A stretch of DNA of 64,000 nt. It comes from Rhizobium sp. TH2. GTDB taxonomy: Bacteria; Pseudomonadota; Alphaproteobacteria; Rhizobiales; Rhizobiaceae. The stretch's first letter is position 1; each line of letters begins with the position of its first letter. A program made the position numbers and the translations under genes. The DNA is taken from the NCBI RefSeq assembly GCF_024707525.1, contig NZ_CP062233.1, forward strand, positions 1 to 64,000, given 5' to 3'. The notes under the pieces were generated by a model. It made no database searches. It was not told the origin of the DNA and saw nothing but the letters and a program-made list of their open reading frames with translations. Below, in pieces: positions 9,315-18,000 of the stretch.

Positions 9315-9796
9315 GCATAGACGCCGTATTCGAGCCGTTGGAGATAGTCCTCGACCAGTTCAACGCCGGCAGGCGTTCCCAGGAGGTCGATCGGGCGGCG
9401 CTGGTCGAGCCCGATTGCCGGACGCTCCAGCCATTGCTCGGCTTCCGCCTGCGTTCCCAGGACATCCGTCGCCTTGGCCAGGATTTCGGCAAATTTCCAT
9501 GCCCGGCCGCTTTGCTCTTGGCTCAGTGGCTTGGACGGCGCATCCTTGCGCCGCTGCCATGTCCTGAGGCTCATACCGACGGCCTTTTCAAGGGATTCGG
9601 TCTTGCCGATGAAGACCAGGCATCCGACGAGGTGATCGATCGCAGACGCTGGCAAGCCATGCAGCAGGAGTTCATGCGCATCGAGCGCACTCGTCAGACT
9701 GCGCGACAGGACACGCGTCCCGCCGAGAAGCGCTGCCACCTTCTGCAATTCTCCGCCGGCTGCATCCGGGAAGCCTTTTTCCATTGCAATTGCCAC
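9311..9796 (-). CDS. Xre/ParS-type antitoxin of the RES toxin
   Basis: A 161-aa antitoxin: an N-terminal Xre-like helical DNA-binding half (KAVGMSLRTWQRRK near residues 70-83) and a C-terminal MbcA/ParS toxin-binding domain (QAEAEQWLERPAIGLDQRRPID, then LLGTP near 140). I chose GTG 9796 because GGAGAG lies five bases upstream; ATG at 9784 is an alternative. The gene precedes and overlaps the toxin. It probably represses its own promoter, which carries an inverted repeat. Confidence 0.9.
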   Translation of the reverse strand: MAIAMEKGFPDAAGGELQKVAALLGGTRVLSRSLTSALDAHELLLHGLPASAIDHLVGCLVFIGKTESLEKAVGMSLRTWQRRKDAPSKPLSQEQSGRAWKFAEILAKATDVLGTQAEAEQWLERPAIGLDQRRPIDLLGTPAGVELVEDYLQRLEYGVYA

Positions 9797-9815
9797 CGTA
9801 ACTCTCCTACGTCAT

Positions 9816-9855
9816 CTGTCGTTCCATATATGACAGTTGACGCGACATTGTTCAA
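9816..9855 (-). promoter_or_regulatory. Promoter and possible operator of the RES/Xre module
   Basis: On the minus strand TTGAAC (complement of 9850-9855) is followed after 17 bases by CATATA (complement of 9827-9832). The -10 lies between CTGTC (9816-9820) and GACAG (9832-9836), a 5-bp inverted repeat around an AT-rich centre, a plausible binding site for the antitoxin. The repeat is short, so the operator is tentative. Confidence 0.5.
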
Positions 9856-10435
9856 TAGGGTCTTGAGAAGCCGGCAGCCTGAGAACGCGCGTTGCGGCGA
9901 ATGCCGGACGGCTGGCAGGCGGCGGCGTCTGGTCGGTACGCATAGCGAACCCAGTCTCCTGCAGGCAAGACTGGTCGCCAGGAGCTGGAGCGACGTAGCG
10001 GCCAATCGCCGGCAGCGCGCGGGTTGCCAGTTCGCAATGCAGCCCGGTGATCCCGACGTGCACCAGCGCGGCGGCAGCAAGCCAGGCCGATACCGATTGT
10101 GCGGGTATGGAGCCTGATCCGCTGGAACCTTCTCATTTCCGCTTGTTTCCGCGCCGGTCGCGCGAGGGGTTGACGCCGATCGGGGGACATGGCCGGGCTG
10201 AGCCAGCATCTGGGCACGGGCAGCAACCGGGCGGCCGATCGATGTGCGTCCCCGACCTTCGGTTACATCGAGAGCCATCCCCTGTCCATGTCGCCTTTGT
10301 AGGCAACCCCCGGACCTATGCGGTCAACCCCTGAAGGGGTTCGCCCTCGCCCGAAGGCTCGGTGACCGCGGCCGAGGGCCGCCTTCTTTGGCGCCATCGG
10401 GAATGGTTCCCGATGCAACCGAAGGAGACAGCACA
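9856..10435. other. Spacer without a supported gene
   Basis: About 580 bases. Open frames on both strands are arginine- and proline-rich shadows without ribosome sites. The final ~120 bases look like the usual leader of the DUF736 gene and include GGGAATGGTTCCC, a near-palindrome. Confidence 0.45.
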
Positions 10436-10759
10436 ATGGCCACCACGATCGCAACCCTGACGCAGAAGACCGACGGCATCCTCGAAGGCATCTTCGCCAC
10501 CATCCGGGTCAATGCCCCGATCGCCATCATCCCGAATGCAAGCAAGGCGAGCGAAGAAGCCCCCGACTACCGCGTCATCCACCGCAAGACCGGCTTCGAG
10601 ATCGGCGCAGGCTGGAACCGCATCGCCCGCCAGACCGGCGAGGAATACCTCTCGGTGAAGCTGGAAGCCCCCGAGATCGGCGTGATCTTCGGCAACCTCG
10701 CGCCGGCGCCCGGTGGCGAACCGAACAAGAAGGTGATCCTCTGGAACAACCCAAACTGA
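10436..10759 (+). CDS. DUF736 family protein
   Basis: A 107-aa DUF736 protein, common on rhizobial and sphingomonad plasmids next to transfer genes. Characteristic are the start MATTIATLTQKTDGILEG, the central DYRVIHRKTGFEIGAGW and the C-terminal SVKLEAPE and PNKKVILWN. GGAG lies nine bases before the chosen ATG; the frame stays open further upstream but has no better start. Function is unknown; the fold resembles a small beta-rich single-domain protein. Confidence 0.9.
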   Translation: MATTIATLTQKTDGILEGIFATIRVNAPIAIIPNASKASEEAPDYRVIHRKTGFEIGAGWNRIARQTGEEYLSVKLEAPEIGVIFGNLAPAPGGEPNKKVILWNNPN

Positions 10760-10772
10760 ACGACGAGCGAGT

Positions 10773-10792
10773 GGCCCCGAGTGATCGGGGCC
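10773..10792 (+). terminator. Hairpin after the DUF736 gene
   Basis: GGCCCCGA, loop GTGA, TCGGGGCC: a perfect 8-bp stem 14 bases after the stop codon, without a T tract. It may act as a transcript-stabilising or weak terminator stem. Confidence 0.55.
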
Positions 10793-10827
10793 GACTTCGC
10801 CTTGCGGTTTGTTGCGCGCTGAACCGG

Positions 10828-10860
10828 AAGTAAAAGCGGGCATCGAGCCCGCTTTTACTT
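10828..10860. terminator. Strong bidirectional intrinsic terminator
   Basis: AAGTAAAAGCGGGC and GCCCGCTTTTACTT form a perfect 14-bp stem around ATCGA. AAAA on one arm and TTTT on the other make it usable from either side. It closes the DUF736 unit. Confidence 0.88.
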
Positions 10861-11101
10861 CTCTTGCCGGTGCCCACACGAGACCAAGGACTGTCTGCTC
10901 AGATACGCGAGTGTGCCGTGAGGCTCGTGCCGCCTCAAGGACTTCGCGGCCCCTCCAATTTTCAGCCGATGCCCCGAAGGGCACCGTCAGAAAATCGGTT
11001 CCTCCGCTCGCCGGCTCCGCCGGTCGCTGACGCGCTCCTTGACCCGGCCCGATCCTCACGACCCCGGGCGTCATCTTTCACATCATCAGGAGATGACGAC
11101 G

Positions 11102-11269
11102 ATGACGATTGCACTCGAAATTCAGGTTGAAGAACTGCGCGCCGAACTCAGGAATGCCGATCCGGCCGAACGCCGCGAGATTGCAGCGGATTTGGAACTG
11201 GCACAGGCCGAACTGGCGGCAGCGATCGCCGAGCAGGACGGCACCATCGACGCCGACCCGCCCTTCTGA
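11102..11269 (+). CDS. Small conserved plasmid protein
   Basis: 55 aa, strongly charged and probably all-helical (QVEELRAELRNADPAERRE, then LELAQAELAAAIAEQ), consistent with a coiled coil. AGGAG ends nine bases before this ATG and touches an earlier in-frame ATG at 11093, so 11102 is preferred. It follows a GC-rich leader. Small proteins of this kind are usual between DUF736 and tra genes; function unknown. Confidence 0.65.
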   Translation: MTIALEIQVEELRAELRNADPAERREIAADLELAQAELAAAIAEQDGTIDADPPF

Positions 11270-11345
11270 GGGCGGCGTTTGCCTTCTCCCCTGGATCGGC
11301 ACGCCGGATCGACCGGCGCACCGGCCCGAAGCTGCGCTTCCCACA

Positions 11346-11615
11346 TCAGGCCATGCGCTCACGCTGCACACTTGCGTTCGGTCTGTAACCGCGAGATCGT
11401 TTCGTCCGTAGCAGATCGAGGAACAAGCGGACAGCATCCTCTTCTCTGTCGAAGTGATGCACCATGGCCCGTCCGCTTGTTCCTATGCGGCCCCATCGCC
11501 GCGTCAGACACGGCGTGCCGAACAACGTCGGTTCGATCGCGAGCGCGTAGAAGCGCGCCATATTTTTCGTCGCGTCCGTGCGTTCGATGTAAAGCTGGTA
11601 GGGCTGACTGAGCAT
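11346..11615 (-). CDS. WGR domain protein
   Basis: 89 aa consisting of one WGR domain: the motif RRWGRIGTSGRAMVHHF with its tryptophan-glycine-arginine core sits near residues 40-56, preceded by the ERTDATKNMARFYALAI strand. WGR domains occur in DNA-damage-linked proteins and as stand-alone plasmid proteins and probably bind nucleic acid. ATG 11615 is chosen; a TTG at 11651 would add 12 residues. Confidence 0.85.
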   Translation of the reverse strand: MLSQPYQLYIERTDATKNMARFYALAIEPTLFGTPCLTRRWGRIGTSGRAMVHHFDREEDAVRLFLDLLRTKRSRGYRPNASVQRERMA

Positions 11616-11930
11616 GGCGAAAGAATCTCGCGTTCGAGCTTTTGCGTCCAACGAGACTTATGAATCGGTCAGCCTCCGTCGATTCATTTTCGTGGTCGAT
11701 TGTCGGATCTGAGGTTCGTGGACTTGGGCGAGCCGGCCGATGGCCGACCGGGTGCTATTCGCTCCGCTCACGGAGCCCGCAAACGGTCTCCGCCTCCGGT
11801 CACGCCCCCTCTCGCGGAAAGCTGCGGCCGGATCGATCGGCCGCGACATTGCGATGGGATACCCCTCGCTCTCCGGCCGGTTACGTCAGCGGTACCAGCA
11901 GGTTCTTGCTTTGATCCAGGTTTGCGGTTA
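11616..11930. other. Spacer before the transfer-region membrane gene
   Basis: About 315 bases without a supported gene. It ends in a perfect inverted repeat listed separately. Confidence 0.45.
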
Positions 11931-11952
11931 GACTATCAGGAACCTGATAGTC
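11931..11952. promoter_or_regulatory. Perfect inverted repeat, candidate tra operator
   Basis: GACTATCAGG, spacer AA, CCTGATAGTC: ten-bp perfect arms, 22 bases before the start of the membrane-protein gene. The half-site CTGATAGT recurs in the dyad upstream of traC (14873-14894), so both may bind the same regulator. Confidence 0.55.
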
Positions 11953-11973
11953 AGTTGTCCCTGGCAGTCCGTG

Positions 11974-12369
11974 ATGTCGACAGAGCATCAAAGTGGTGAA
12001 CCCGAAACCGGCGCGACGAGCCGCAGCAACGCTTCCCGCGCGCTCCGGTTCATCGTCCGGTTTCCCTTTTTGATCGCCTTCGGCATCGTCAGAGCTGCGG
12101 TCTACAGCGCGTGGTATCTTGCCTTCTTTCTCCTCTGCATGTTCCGCCCCTTCACCGGTTTCCTGATGCTGACGGCGATCGTCATGGTGCCGATGGCGAT
12201 CGTCGTCCACGCCCATCCCGATGCGGCCAATGGGATGCCATCTCTCGCGTTCGGTCTGATGGCGATCGGGCTCGTTGCCTTCGCGATCGGCTATACGATC
12301 TTCCTCGATTGGTTCACCCCGCCCGGCGCGGAGGACCCGTTCGCCCGCTATCGCCGGTCCGATCGGTAG
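11974..12369 (+). CDS. Integral membrane protein linked to traG
   Basis: 131 aa with about three membrane segments (FIVRFPFLIAFGIVRAAVY; FLLCMFRPFTGFLMLTAIV; LAFGLMAIGLVAFAIGYTI) and a polar N-terminus. It ends 32 bases from the convergent traG stop. Genes like this accompany traG on related plasmids, but a role in transfer is only inferred. ATG 11974 is preferred over GTG 11971; the ribosome site is weak. Confidence 0.7.
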   Translation: MSTEHQSGEPETGATSRSNASRALRFIVRFPFLIAFGIVRAAVYSAWYLAFFLLCMFRPFTGFLMLTAIVMVPMAIVVHAHPDAANGMPSLAFGLMAIGLVAFAIGYTIFLDWFTPPGAEDPFARYRRSDR

Positions 12370-12401
12370 GAGACATTTGCCGACGCGAGGTCTGCGACCC
12401 C

Positions 12402-14321
12402 TCACGGGATCGGCTTGACGAAGCGGTTCGTCTTCGCCTCCTTCTTCATGTCCTTCCGCCGGAAGTAGATCGCCCGACCGCAGCGGATGGGGCTATGGCC
12501 CTGGACAATGATGATCTGCTCGTCCTTGCGCATCGACTGGGTGATTTCGTGGGGCATGATCAGCGGACGGCGCTGGAAGTTCACGCTCTCGGATTTTCGC
12601 GATGCGTTGTTCTTCGTGTCCCAGCCGATGTTGCGGGAGCTGCCCTTCACCTCCACCGTCATCTCGCCGCATTGCGCCGAGACGTTGCGCGCGGTGTCGA
12701 GCGCCTTGATCGCCGCGTAGGAGGCAAAAGCGCAGCCGTCGATCCACGACGTCGCGCCATCCTTCCCGAAATGCCGCTCCAGTTGCCCGACCGACTGGTA
12801 CATCAGCATCATCGAGATGCCGTATTTGCGGCCGCGGTCGCGCGCCTCCTCGAGCACCCGCATGTAGCCGAGAAGATCGACCTCATCGAGCATGAACAGC
12901 GCCCGGCGTTGGAATGCACCATCCGCCTGCACCATGGCGTTGATCAGGGAGCCGATGATAACGCGGCCGATCCCGGGATAGGAGCGTAGGATCGATGCCG
13001 GGATGTTGAGGAAGACGTCCTTCTTGCCCGAGACGATATCGCTCGATTTGAACGCATTGCCGCAGACGAGCGCCGCGTAACTTTCGAGCGACAGCCACTG
13101 CGTATCCTTCGATGCGGTCGAATAGACTCCGCTGAACGTTTGTTCGGTCATGTTGGTGAAGACGCCGAGGGTTTCTCGGATGAAGGTCGAGGCGGAATGC
13201 TCCTGAATGTCGCGGAGCATGGCGAGCACGGAGGGCTCAGGCTCCGAAACGATCTGGCGCAGACTGCGCAAGGTCCGCCGTCCCTCGTATTCCGGTGAGA
13301 GCATCACATGGGCAAGCAGACCGGTCAGAAGATTGTGGGCCTGGTTCTGGAAGTAGGAGCCGGTCGAGCTTTCGAAGCGCGCGCTCTCCGACAACAGCAT
13401 ATGGGCGATGCCAACGATGTCCTCTTCCTTTTGCTTCGAGGTCTCGATCCCGTCGAGCACGTTGAAGCCCATGATCGGGTTCGTGGGATCGAGCACCATG
13501 ACCTCGCGCCCAAGGGCGCGGGTTCGGTGTTCGACAACCATCGGCGCGACCTCCGTCGATGGATCGAGGCAGATCAGCGGCGCGCTATAGCGTAGCGCGG
13601 TTGGCACCACGTTGCTCGTGGTCTTGTATCCACCCGACCCGGCAAAGAAGAGCATGTGCGTGGAATCGAAGTCCTGTTTGTAGGTGAGCAACGGCGCCCT
13701 GCCGCCTTGCCCCCAGGTCGCCGGATCGTTTGGATCGAAGGGCAGTTCGTGGACGATTTCCTTGTCGACCCGGTAACGCTCACCGACGGCGATTTCGCCG
13801 TCCGGCGGAAACAGCTTTCCGGCAGCAGACATCGAAAGCCAGTCTGCGTCCCCGAAGGTTCCGCGCTTGGCGCGCGTCACTGGCTCGGGCACGACGGTCG
13901 AGATGCGCGCCGTCACCGCCACCGCCATGAAGCCCATCAGCGCGCCGATGACGGCAACGAAATCCAGATAGGAAAGCGCCTGGTTCCATGTGACCGTGCC
14001 GCTCTCCACGGACGGGGCGAGCCTGCCGAATTCGCGCAGCGCGTAGATGCCGGCCACAGCCAGAAAGCAGACAAGGCTCGCCATCGCCACCGGCCTTCGC
14101 CGGTGCAAAGGCAAAGCCCATACACTCAATAGACCCGCGAGCGGCCCGAATAGAAGCGCCGGAACGGGTGCTGCCCGCAGGAACCAATAGGCCGACTTGC
14201 CCGACATCCCAACGGCCAATTCCTGCCACCGCCAGCCAACCGCATAGGCGGCAAACGCAGTGACAGTGAGCGGCACCAGAATGAGCAACAGGCTCGGATG
14301 CAGTTTTCCTGGCCCACTCAT
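12402..14321 (-). CDS. traG: Type IV coupling protein TraG
   Basis: A 639-aa VirD4/TraG-family ATPase that brings the relaxase-DNA complex to the conjugation channel in the inner membrane. N-terminal membrane segments lie in the first ~170 residues; Walker A GSGGYKTTS is near 227-235 and Walker B LFMLDEVDLLG near 475. Length and order are normal. The ATG overlaps the traD stop (ATGA at 14318-14321), so traC-traD-traG form one coupled operon read away from oriT. No mating-channel genes are in the window, so transfer needs genes elsewhere. Confidence 0.96.
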   Translation of the reverse strand: MSGPGKLHPSLLLILVPLTVTAFAAYAVGWRWQELAVGMSGKSAYWFLRAAPVPALLFGPLAGLLSVWALPLHRRRPVAMASLVCFLAVAGIYALREFGRLAPSVESGTVTWNQALSYLDFVAVIGALMGFMAVAVTARISTVVPEPVTRAKRGTFGDADWLSMSAAGKLFPPDGEIAVGERYRVDKEIVHELPFDPNDPATWGQGGRAPLLTYKQDFDSTHMLFFAGSGGYKTTSNVVPTALRYSAPLICLDPSTEVAPMVVEHRTRALGREVMVLDPTNPIMGFNVLDGIETSKQKEEDIVGIAHMLLSESARFESSTGSYFQNQAHNLLTGLLAHVMLSPEYEGRRTLRSLRQIVSEPEPSVLAMLRDIQEHSASTFIRETLGVFTNMTEQTFSGVYSTASKDTQWLSLESYAALVCGNAFKSSDIVSGKKDVFLNIPASILRSYPGIGRVIIGSLINAMVQADGAFQRRALFMLDEVDLLGYMRVLEEARDRGRKYGISMMLMYQSVGQLERHFGKDGATSWIDGCAFASYAAIKALDTARNVSAQCGEMTVEVKGSSRNIGWDTKNNASRKSESVNFQRRPLIMPHEITQSMRKDEQIIIVQGHSPIRCGRAIYFRRKDMKKEAKTNRFVKPIP

Positions 14322-14551
14322 TCTGCTGCCTCCCCGATGCGCCGCGATCCGACATCGACCATGGGCATCTTGAACGCCTCCTCGCCGATATCGCGCATGC
14401 GCCGATACTCCGATGACCCCGGAGCGATCCTTGCCAGTTCGAGAAAGCCACCGAGCAGGAATGCCCGGTCGGCCTTGCTAAGACCCGACTTGACAACGAT
14501 GCCGCCGAGCAAAAACTTCTCCCGTGCCTCATACTTGCGATCAGCCGTCAT
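14318..14551 (-). CDS. traD: Conjugal transfer protein TraD
   Basis: 77 aa, matching small TraD of Ti and rhizobial plasmids (about 70 aa): MTADRKYEAREKFLLGGIVV, KADRAFLLGGFLELA and SSEYRRM. It belongs to the relaxosome/coupling gene set traC-traD-traG. The start overlaps the end of traC by 11 bases. Confidence 0.88.
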   Translation of the reverse strand: MTADRKYEAREKFLLGGIVVKSGLSKADRAFLLGGFLELARIAPGSSEYRRMRDIGEEAFKMPMVDVGSRRIGEAAE

Positions 14552-14828
14552 GAGAAACCTCCGCCGTCGTTCCAGTGCCGCCAGTTGGCGGTCGACGCGG
14601 CGTAGGAGTTGGGCCGGAAGGTCCCTTTTTCTCCCCTTTCCGAAATCGCGCGGCGATCTCCTCGACGAGGCGCTCGATCTCCTCGTCGTCGATCTCCATT
14701 TCGGCCAGCCCCGACTTGGTGGCGGCTCGGGCAAACCGCTCGGCGGATTTGGCGATCATCGCGCGTCGGCGCTCGCGCAGCTTCTCGATCTGGGAGTCTA
14801 TGTCGGTGATCGATGATTTTGCAGCCAT
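14541..14828 (-). CDS. traC: Conjugal transfer protein TraC
   Basis: 95 aa, charged and coiled-coil-like (DIDSQIEKLRERRRAMIAK), with the family motif KSGLAEMEIDDEEIERLVEE and a low-complexity proline/threonine tail. TraC is an accessory oriT protein in Ti-type systems. The start was set at MAAKSS; upstream in-frame residues would run into the oriT-side regulatory DNA. Divergent from traA across oriT. Confidence 0.88.
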   Translation of the reverse strand: MAAKSSITDIDSQIEKLRERRRAMIAKSAERFARAATKSGLAEMEIDDEEIERLVEEIAARFRKGEKKGPSGPTPTPRRPPTGGTGTTAEVSHDG

Positions 14829-14872
14829 TCCAGCGTCCTTTCCTGTTGGAACAATCTCAACGATTTCGATCA

Positions 14873-14894
14873 TACTATCTATTTTCTGATAGTA
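14873..14894. promoter_or_regulatory. Inverted repeat upstream of traC
   Basis: TACTATC, eight bases, GATAGTA: a 7-bp perfect dyad 45 bases upstream of traC. It contains CTGATAGT, the same half-site as the ten-bp dyad at 11931-11952. Confidence 0.5.
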
Positions 14895-14940
14895 AAATAG
14901 GCTATGTTGCATTCACCCGAAAATGTCGCAGCGGAAATCC

Positions 14941-15031
14941 GGCCGATGACCGTGTTCCGGAAAAGCGGCATCGGCCCTGCGGTCCGATCGGTTTGAGGGC
15001 GCAATATACGTCGCTGGCGCGACGTGCTTGG
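14941..15031. other. oriT: Origin of transfer (oriT), Ti/rhizobial type
   Basis: Between divergent traC and traA lies GGGCGCAATATACGTCGC (from 14998), matching the nick region of Ti-type oriT sites (GGGCGCAATATACGT core). ACGTCGC (15008-15014) and GCGACGT (15019-15025) form a 7-bp dyad with a 4-base loop, and GGCCGATG (14941-14948) pairs with CATCGGCC (14969-14976) further left. The exact nick is inferred by similarity. Confidence 0.85.
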
Positions 15032-15048
15032 AAGTTCAGGAGACCACA

Positions 15049-18000
15049 GTGGCGATCATGTTCGTCAGAGCGCAGGTGATCAGCAGGGGAGCGGGACGCA
15101 GTATCGTCTCGGCGGCCGCCTATCGCCACCGCGCCCGGATGATGGACGATCAGGCTGGAACGTCCTTCAGCTACCGGGGCGGCGCGTCCGAACTGGTGCA
15201 TGAGGAGATGGCGCTGCCGGACCAGGTTCCGGGCTGGCTGAAGACGGCGATCGACGGCCAATCCGTCGCCAAGGCAAGCGAGGCGCTCTGGAATGCACTC
15301 GATGCCTTCGAGACGCGGGTCGATGCGCAGCTGGCTCGCGAGCTGATTATCGCACTGCCGGAAGAGTTGACGCGGGCGGAGAACATTGCGCTTGTCCGCG
15401 CGTTCGTCCGAGACAATTTTACGTCGAAGGGGATGGTGGCCGATTGGGTCTATCACGACAAGGACGGCAATCCGCACATCCATCTGATGACGACGCTGCG
15501 TCCGCTGACCGAGGAGGGGTTCGGACCAAAGAAGGTCCCTGTGCTTGGTGAGGATGGCGAGCCGCTGCGCGTCGCCACACCAGATCGGCCGAACGGCAAG
15601 ATCGTCTACAAGCTCTGGGCCGGCGACAAGGAAACCATGAAGGCGTGGAAGATCGCCTGGGCAGAAACCGCAAACCAGCATCTGGCGCTCGCCGGCCATG
15701 AGATTCGCCTCGACGGCCGCTCCTATGCGGAACAGGGCCTCGACAGGATCGCGCAAAAACATCTCGGGCCCGAAAAGGCGGCGCTCGCCCGAAAGGGCGT
15801 CGAGATGTATTTCGCGCCGGCCGATCTCGCCCGAAGGCAGGAGATGGCCGACCGCCTGCTGTCGGAGCCGGAGCTTCTCTTGAAGCAGCTTGGCAACGAG
15901 CGCTCTACTTTCGACGAGAAGGATATCGCCAGGGCGCTGCATCGCTATGTCGACGATCCCGTCGATTTTGCCAATATCCGGGCGCGTTTGATGGCGTCGG
16001 ACGATCTGGTCATGCTGAGGCCGCAGCAGCTCAATGCCGAAACCGGCAAGGCGTCGGAACCGGCAGTATTCACCACGCGAGAGATCCTGCGGATCGAATA
16101 TGACATGGCGCGGTCGGCTGAGATTCTATCAGAGCGCAAGGGCTTTGGTGTTTCCGGTGCCCAAGTCGCTGCAGCTGTCAAAAGCGTCGAAACGGCCGAT
16201 CCGGCAAATCCTTTCAAGCTCGATGCCGAACAAGTCGATGCTGTCAGTCATGTCACCGGCAACAACGCGATTGCAGCCGTTGTCGGTCTAGCCGGCGCCG
16301 GTAAATCGACGCTGCTTGCCGCCGCGCGCGTCGCCTGGGAAAGCGAAGGCCGGCGGGTGATCGGCGCAGCACTTGCCGGCAAGGCGGCCGAAGGGTTGGA
16401 GGACAGTTCCGGCATCAGGTCGCGCACGCTGGCCTCCTGGGAATTGGCATGGGCGAGCGGGCGCGAGACGCTCCAGCGCGGCGACGTCCTTGTCGTCGAT
16501 GAGGCTGGCATGGTGTCCTCGCATCAGATGGCTCGTGTCCTGAAAGCCGTGGAAGGCGTAGGCGCGAAAGCCGTGCTGGTCGGTGACGCCATGCAGCTTC
16601 AGCCGATCCAGGCCGGTGCTGCCTTCCGGGCGATTTCGGAGCGTGTCGGCTTTGCGGAACTTGCCGGCGTCCGCCGCCAGCGCGATGAGTGGGCGCGTGA
16701 GGCCTCGCGGCTCTTCGCCCGCGGCAAGGTCGAGGAGGGTCTCGACGCCTATGCGCAGCATGGACGCATCGCTGCAGCCGAAACACGCGCAGAAATCGTC
16801 TCGCGTATTGTCGCGGATTGGACGGATGCCCGGCGCGACCTCCTTCAGAAAACCGCCGGTGGAGGAGAGGCTTCCCGGCTTCGTGGCGACGAACTTCTTG
16901 TGCTGGCGCATACCAATGAGGATGTGAAGCGTCTCAACGAATCCCTGCGCAAGGTGATGATGGAGGAGGGCGCGCTGACCGGCGCCCGCGAATTCCAGAC
17001 GGCGCGCGGGGTTCGCGAGTTCGCTGCTGGCGACCGGATCATCTTCCTCGAAAACGCGCGTTTTCTGGAACCGCGCGCCCGCCGTCTCGGTCCGCAATAC
17101 GTCAAGAACGGCATGCTTGGTACGGTCGTAACCACCGGTGACCAGCGGGGTGATGCGTTGTTGTCGGTGCGTCTCGACAATGGCCGCGACGTCGTCATCA
17201 GCGAGGCCACTTATCGCAACGTCGATCACGGCTATGCCGCGACGATACACAAATCGCAGGGGTCGACGGTCGACCGGACCTTCGTGCTCGCCACCGGCAT
17301 AATGGACCAGCACCTGGCCTATGTGGCGATGACACGGCATCGCGATCGCGCCGATCTTTATGCTGCGAAAGAGGACTTTGAGACAAAGACGGAATGGGAC
17401 CGCAAGCCGCGCGCCGATCACGCGGCCGGCGTTACAGGCGCGCTGGTGGAAACCGGATTCGCCAAGTTCCGGCCCAATGATGAGGATGCCGATGACAGCC
17501 CCTATGCTGACGTCAAGACGGACGACGGAACGGTCCATCGTCTCTGGGGCGTCAGCCTGCCGAAGGCGATCGAGGATGCCGGCGTCGCGGACGGCGACAC
17601 GGTCACGCTGCGCAAGAACGGCGTTGAGAAGGTCAAGGTCCAGATTCCGATTATTGACGAGCAAACCGGACAGAAGCGGTTTGAGGAACGGGAAGTCGAG
17701 CGCAATGTCTGGACGGCGAAACAGGTCGAAACCGTCGAGGCTCGCCAGGAGCGGATCGAGCGCGGTAGCCATCGGCCGGAATTGTTCAAGCAACTCGTCG
17801 AGCGCCTGTCGCGGTCTGGCGCCAAGACCACCACGCTCGATTTCGAGAGCGCCGCCGGCTACCAGGCGCATGCGCAAGATTTCGCGCGGCGGCGCGGTAT
17901 CGACACGCTCGCCTCGGCCGCGGCCGGGATGGAGGAGGGCGTTTCCCGGCGGCTGGCGTGGCTTGCTGAGAAAAAAGAGCAGGTGGCGGAGCTCTGGCAG

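Noticed and set aside
8780..10117. Long plus-strand open frame (445 codons) opposite the RES/Xre genes
   Set aside because: It is antisense to two well-supported genes, arginine-rich and without motif or ribosome site.
15028..15048. TTG start seven codons upstream for traA
   Set aside because: It lies inside the oriT core; GTG 15049 has a good ribosome site and matches known TraA starts.
16288..17877. 529-codon minus-strand frame inside traA
   Set aside because: A GC-driven shadow of traA with no family features.
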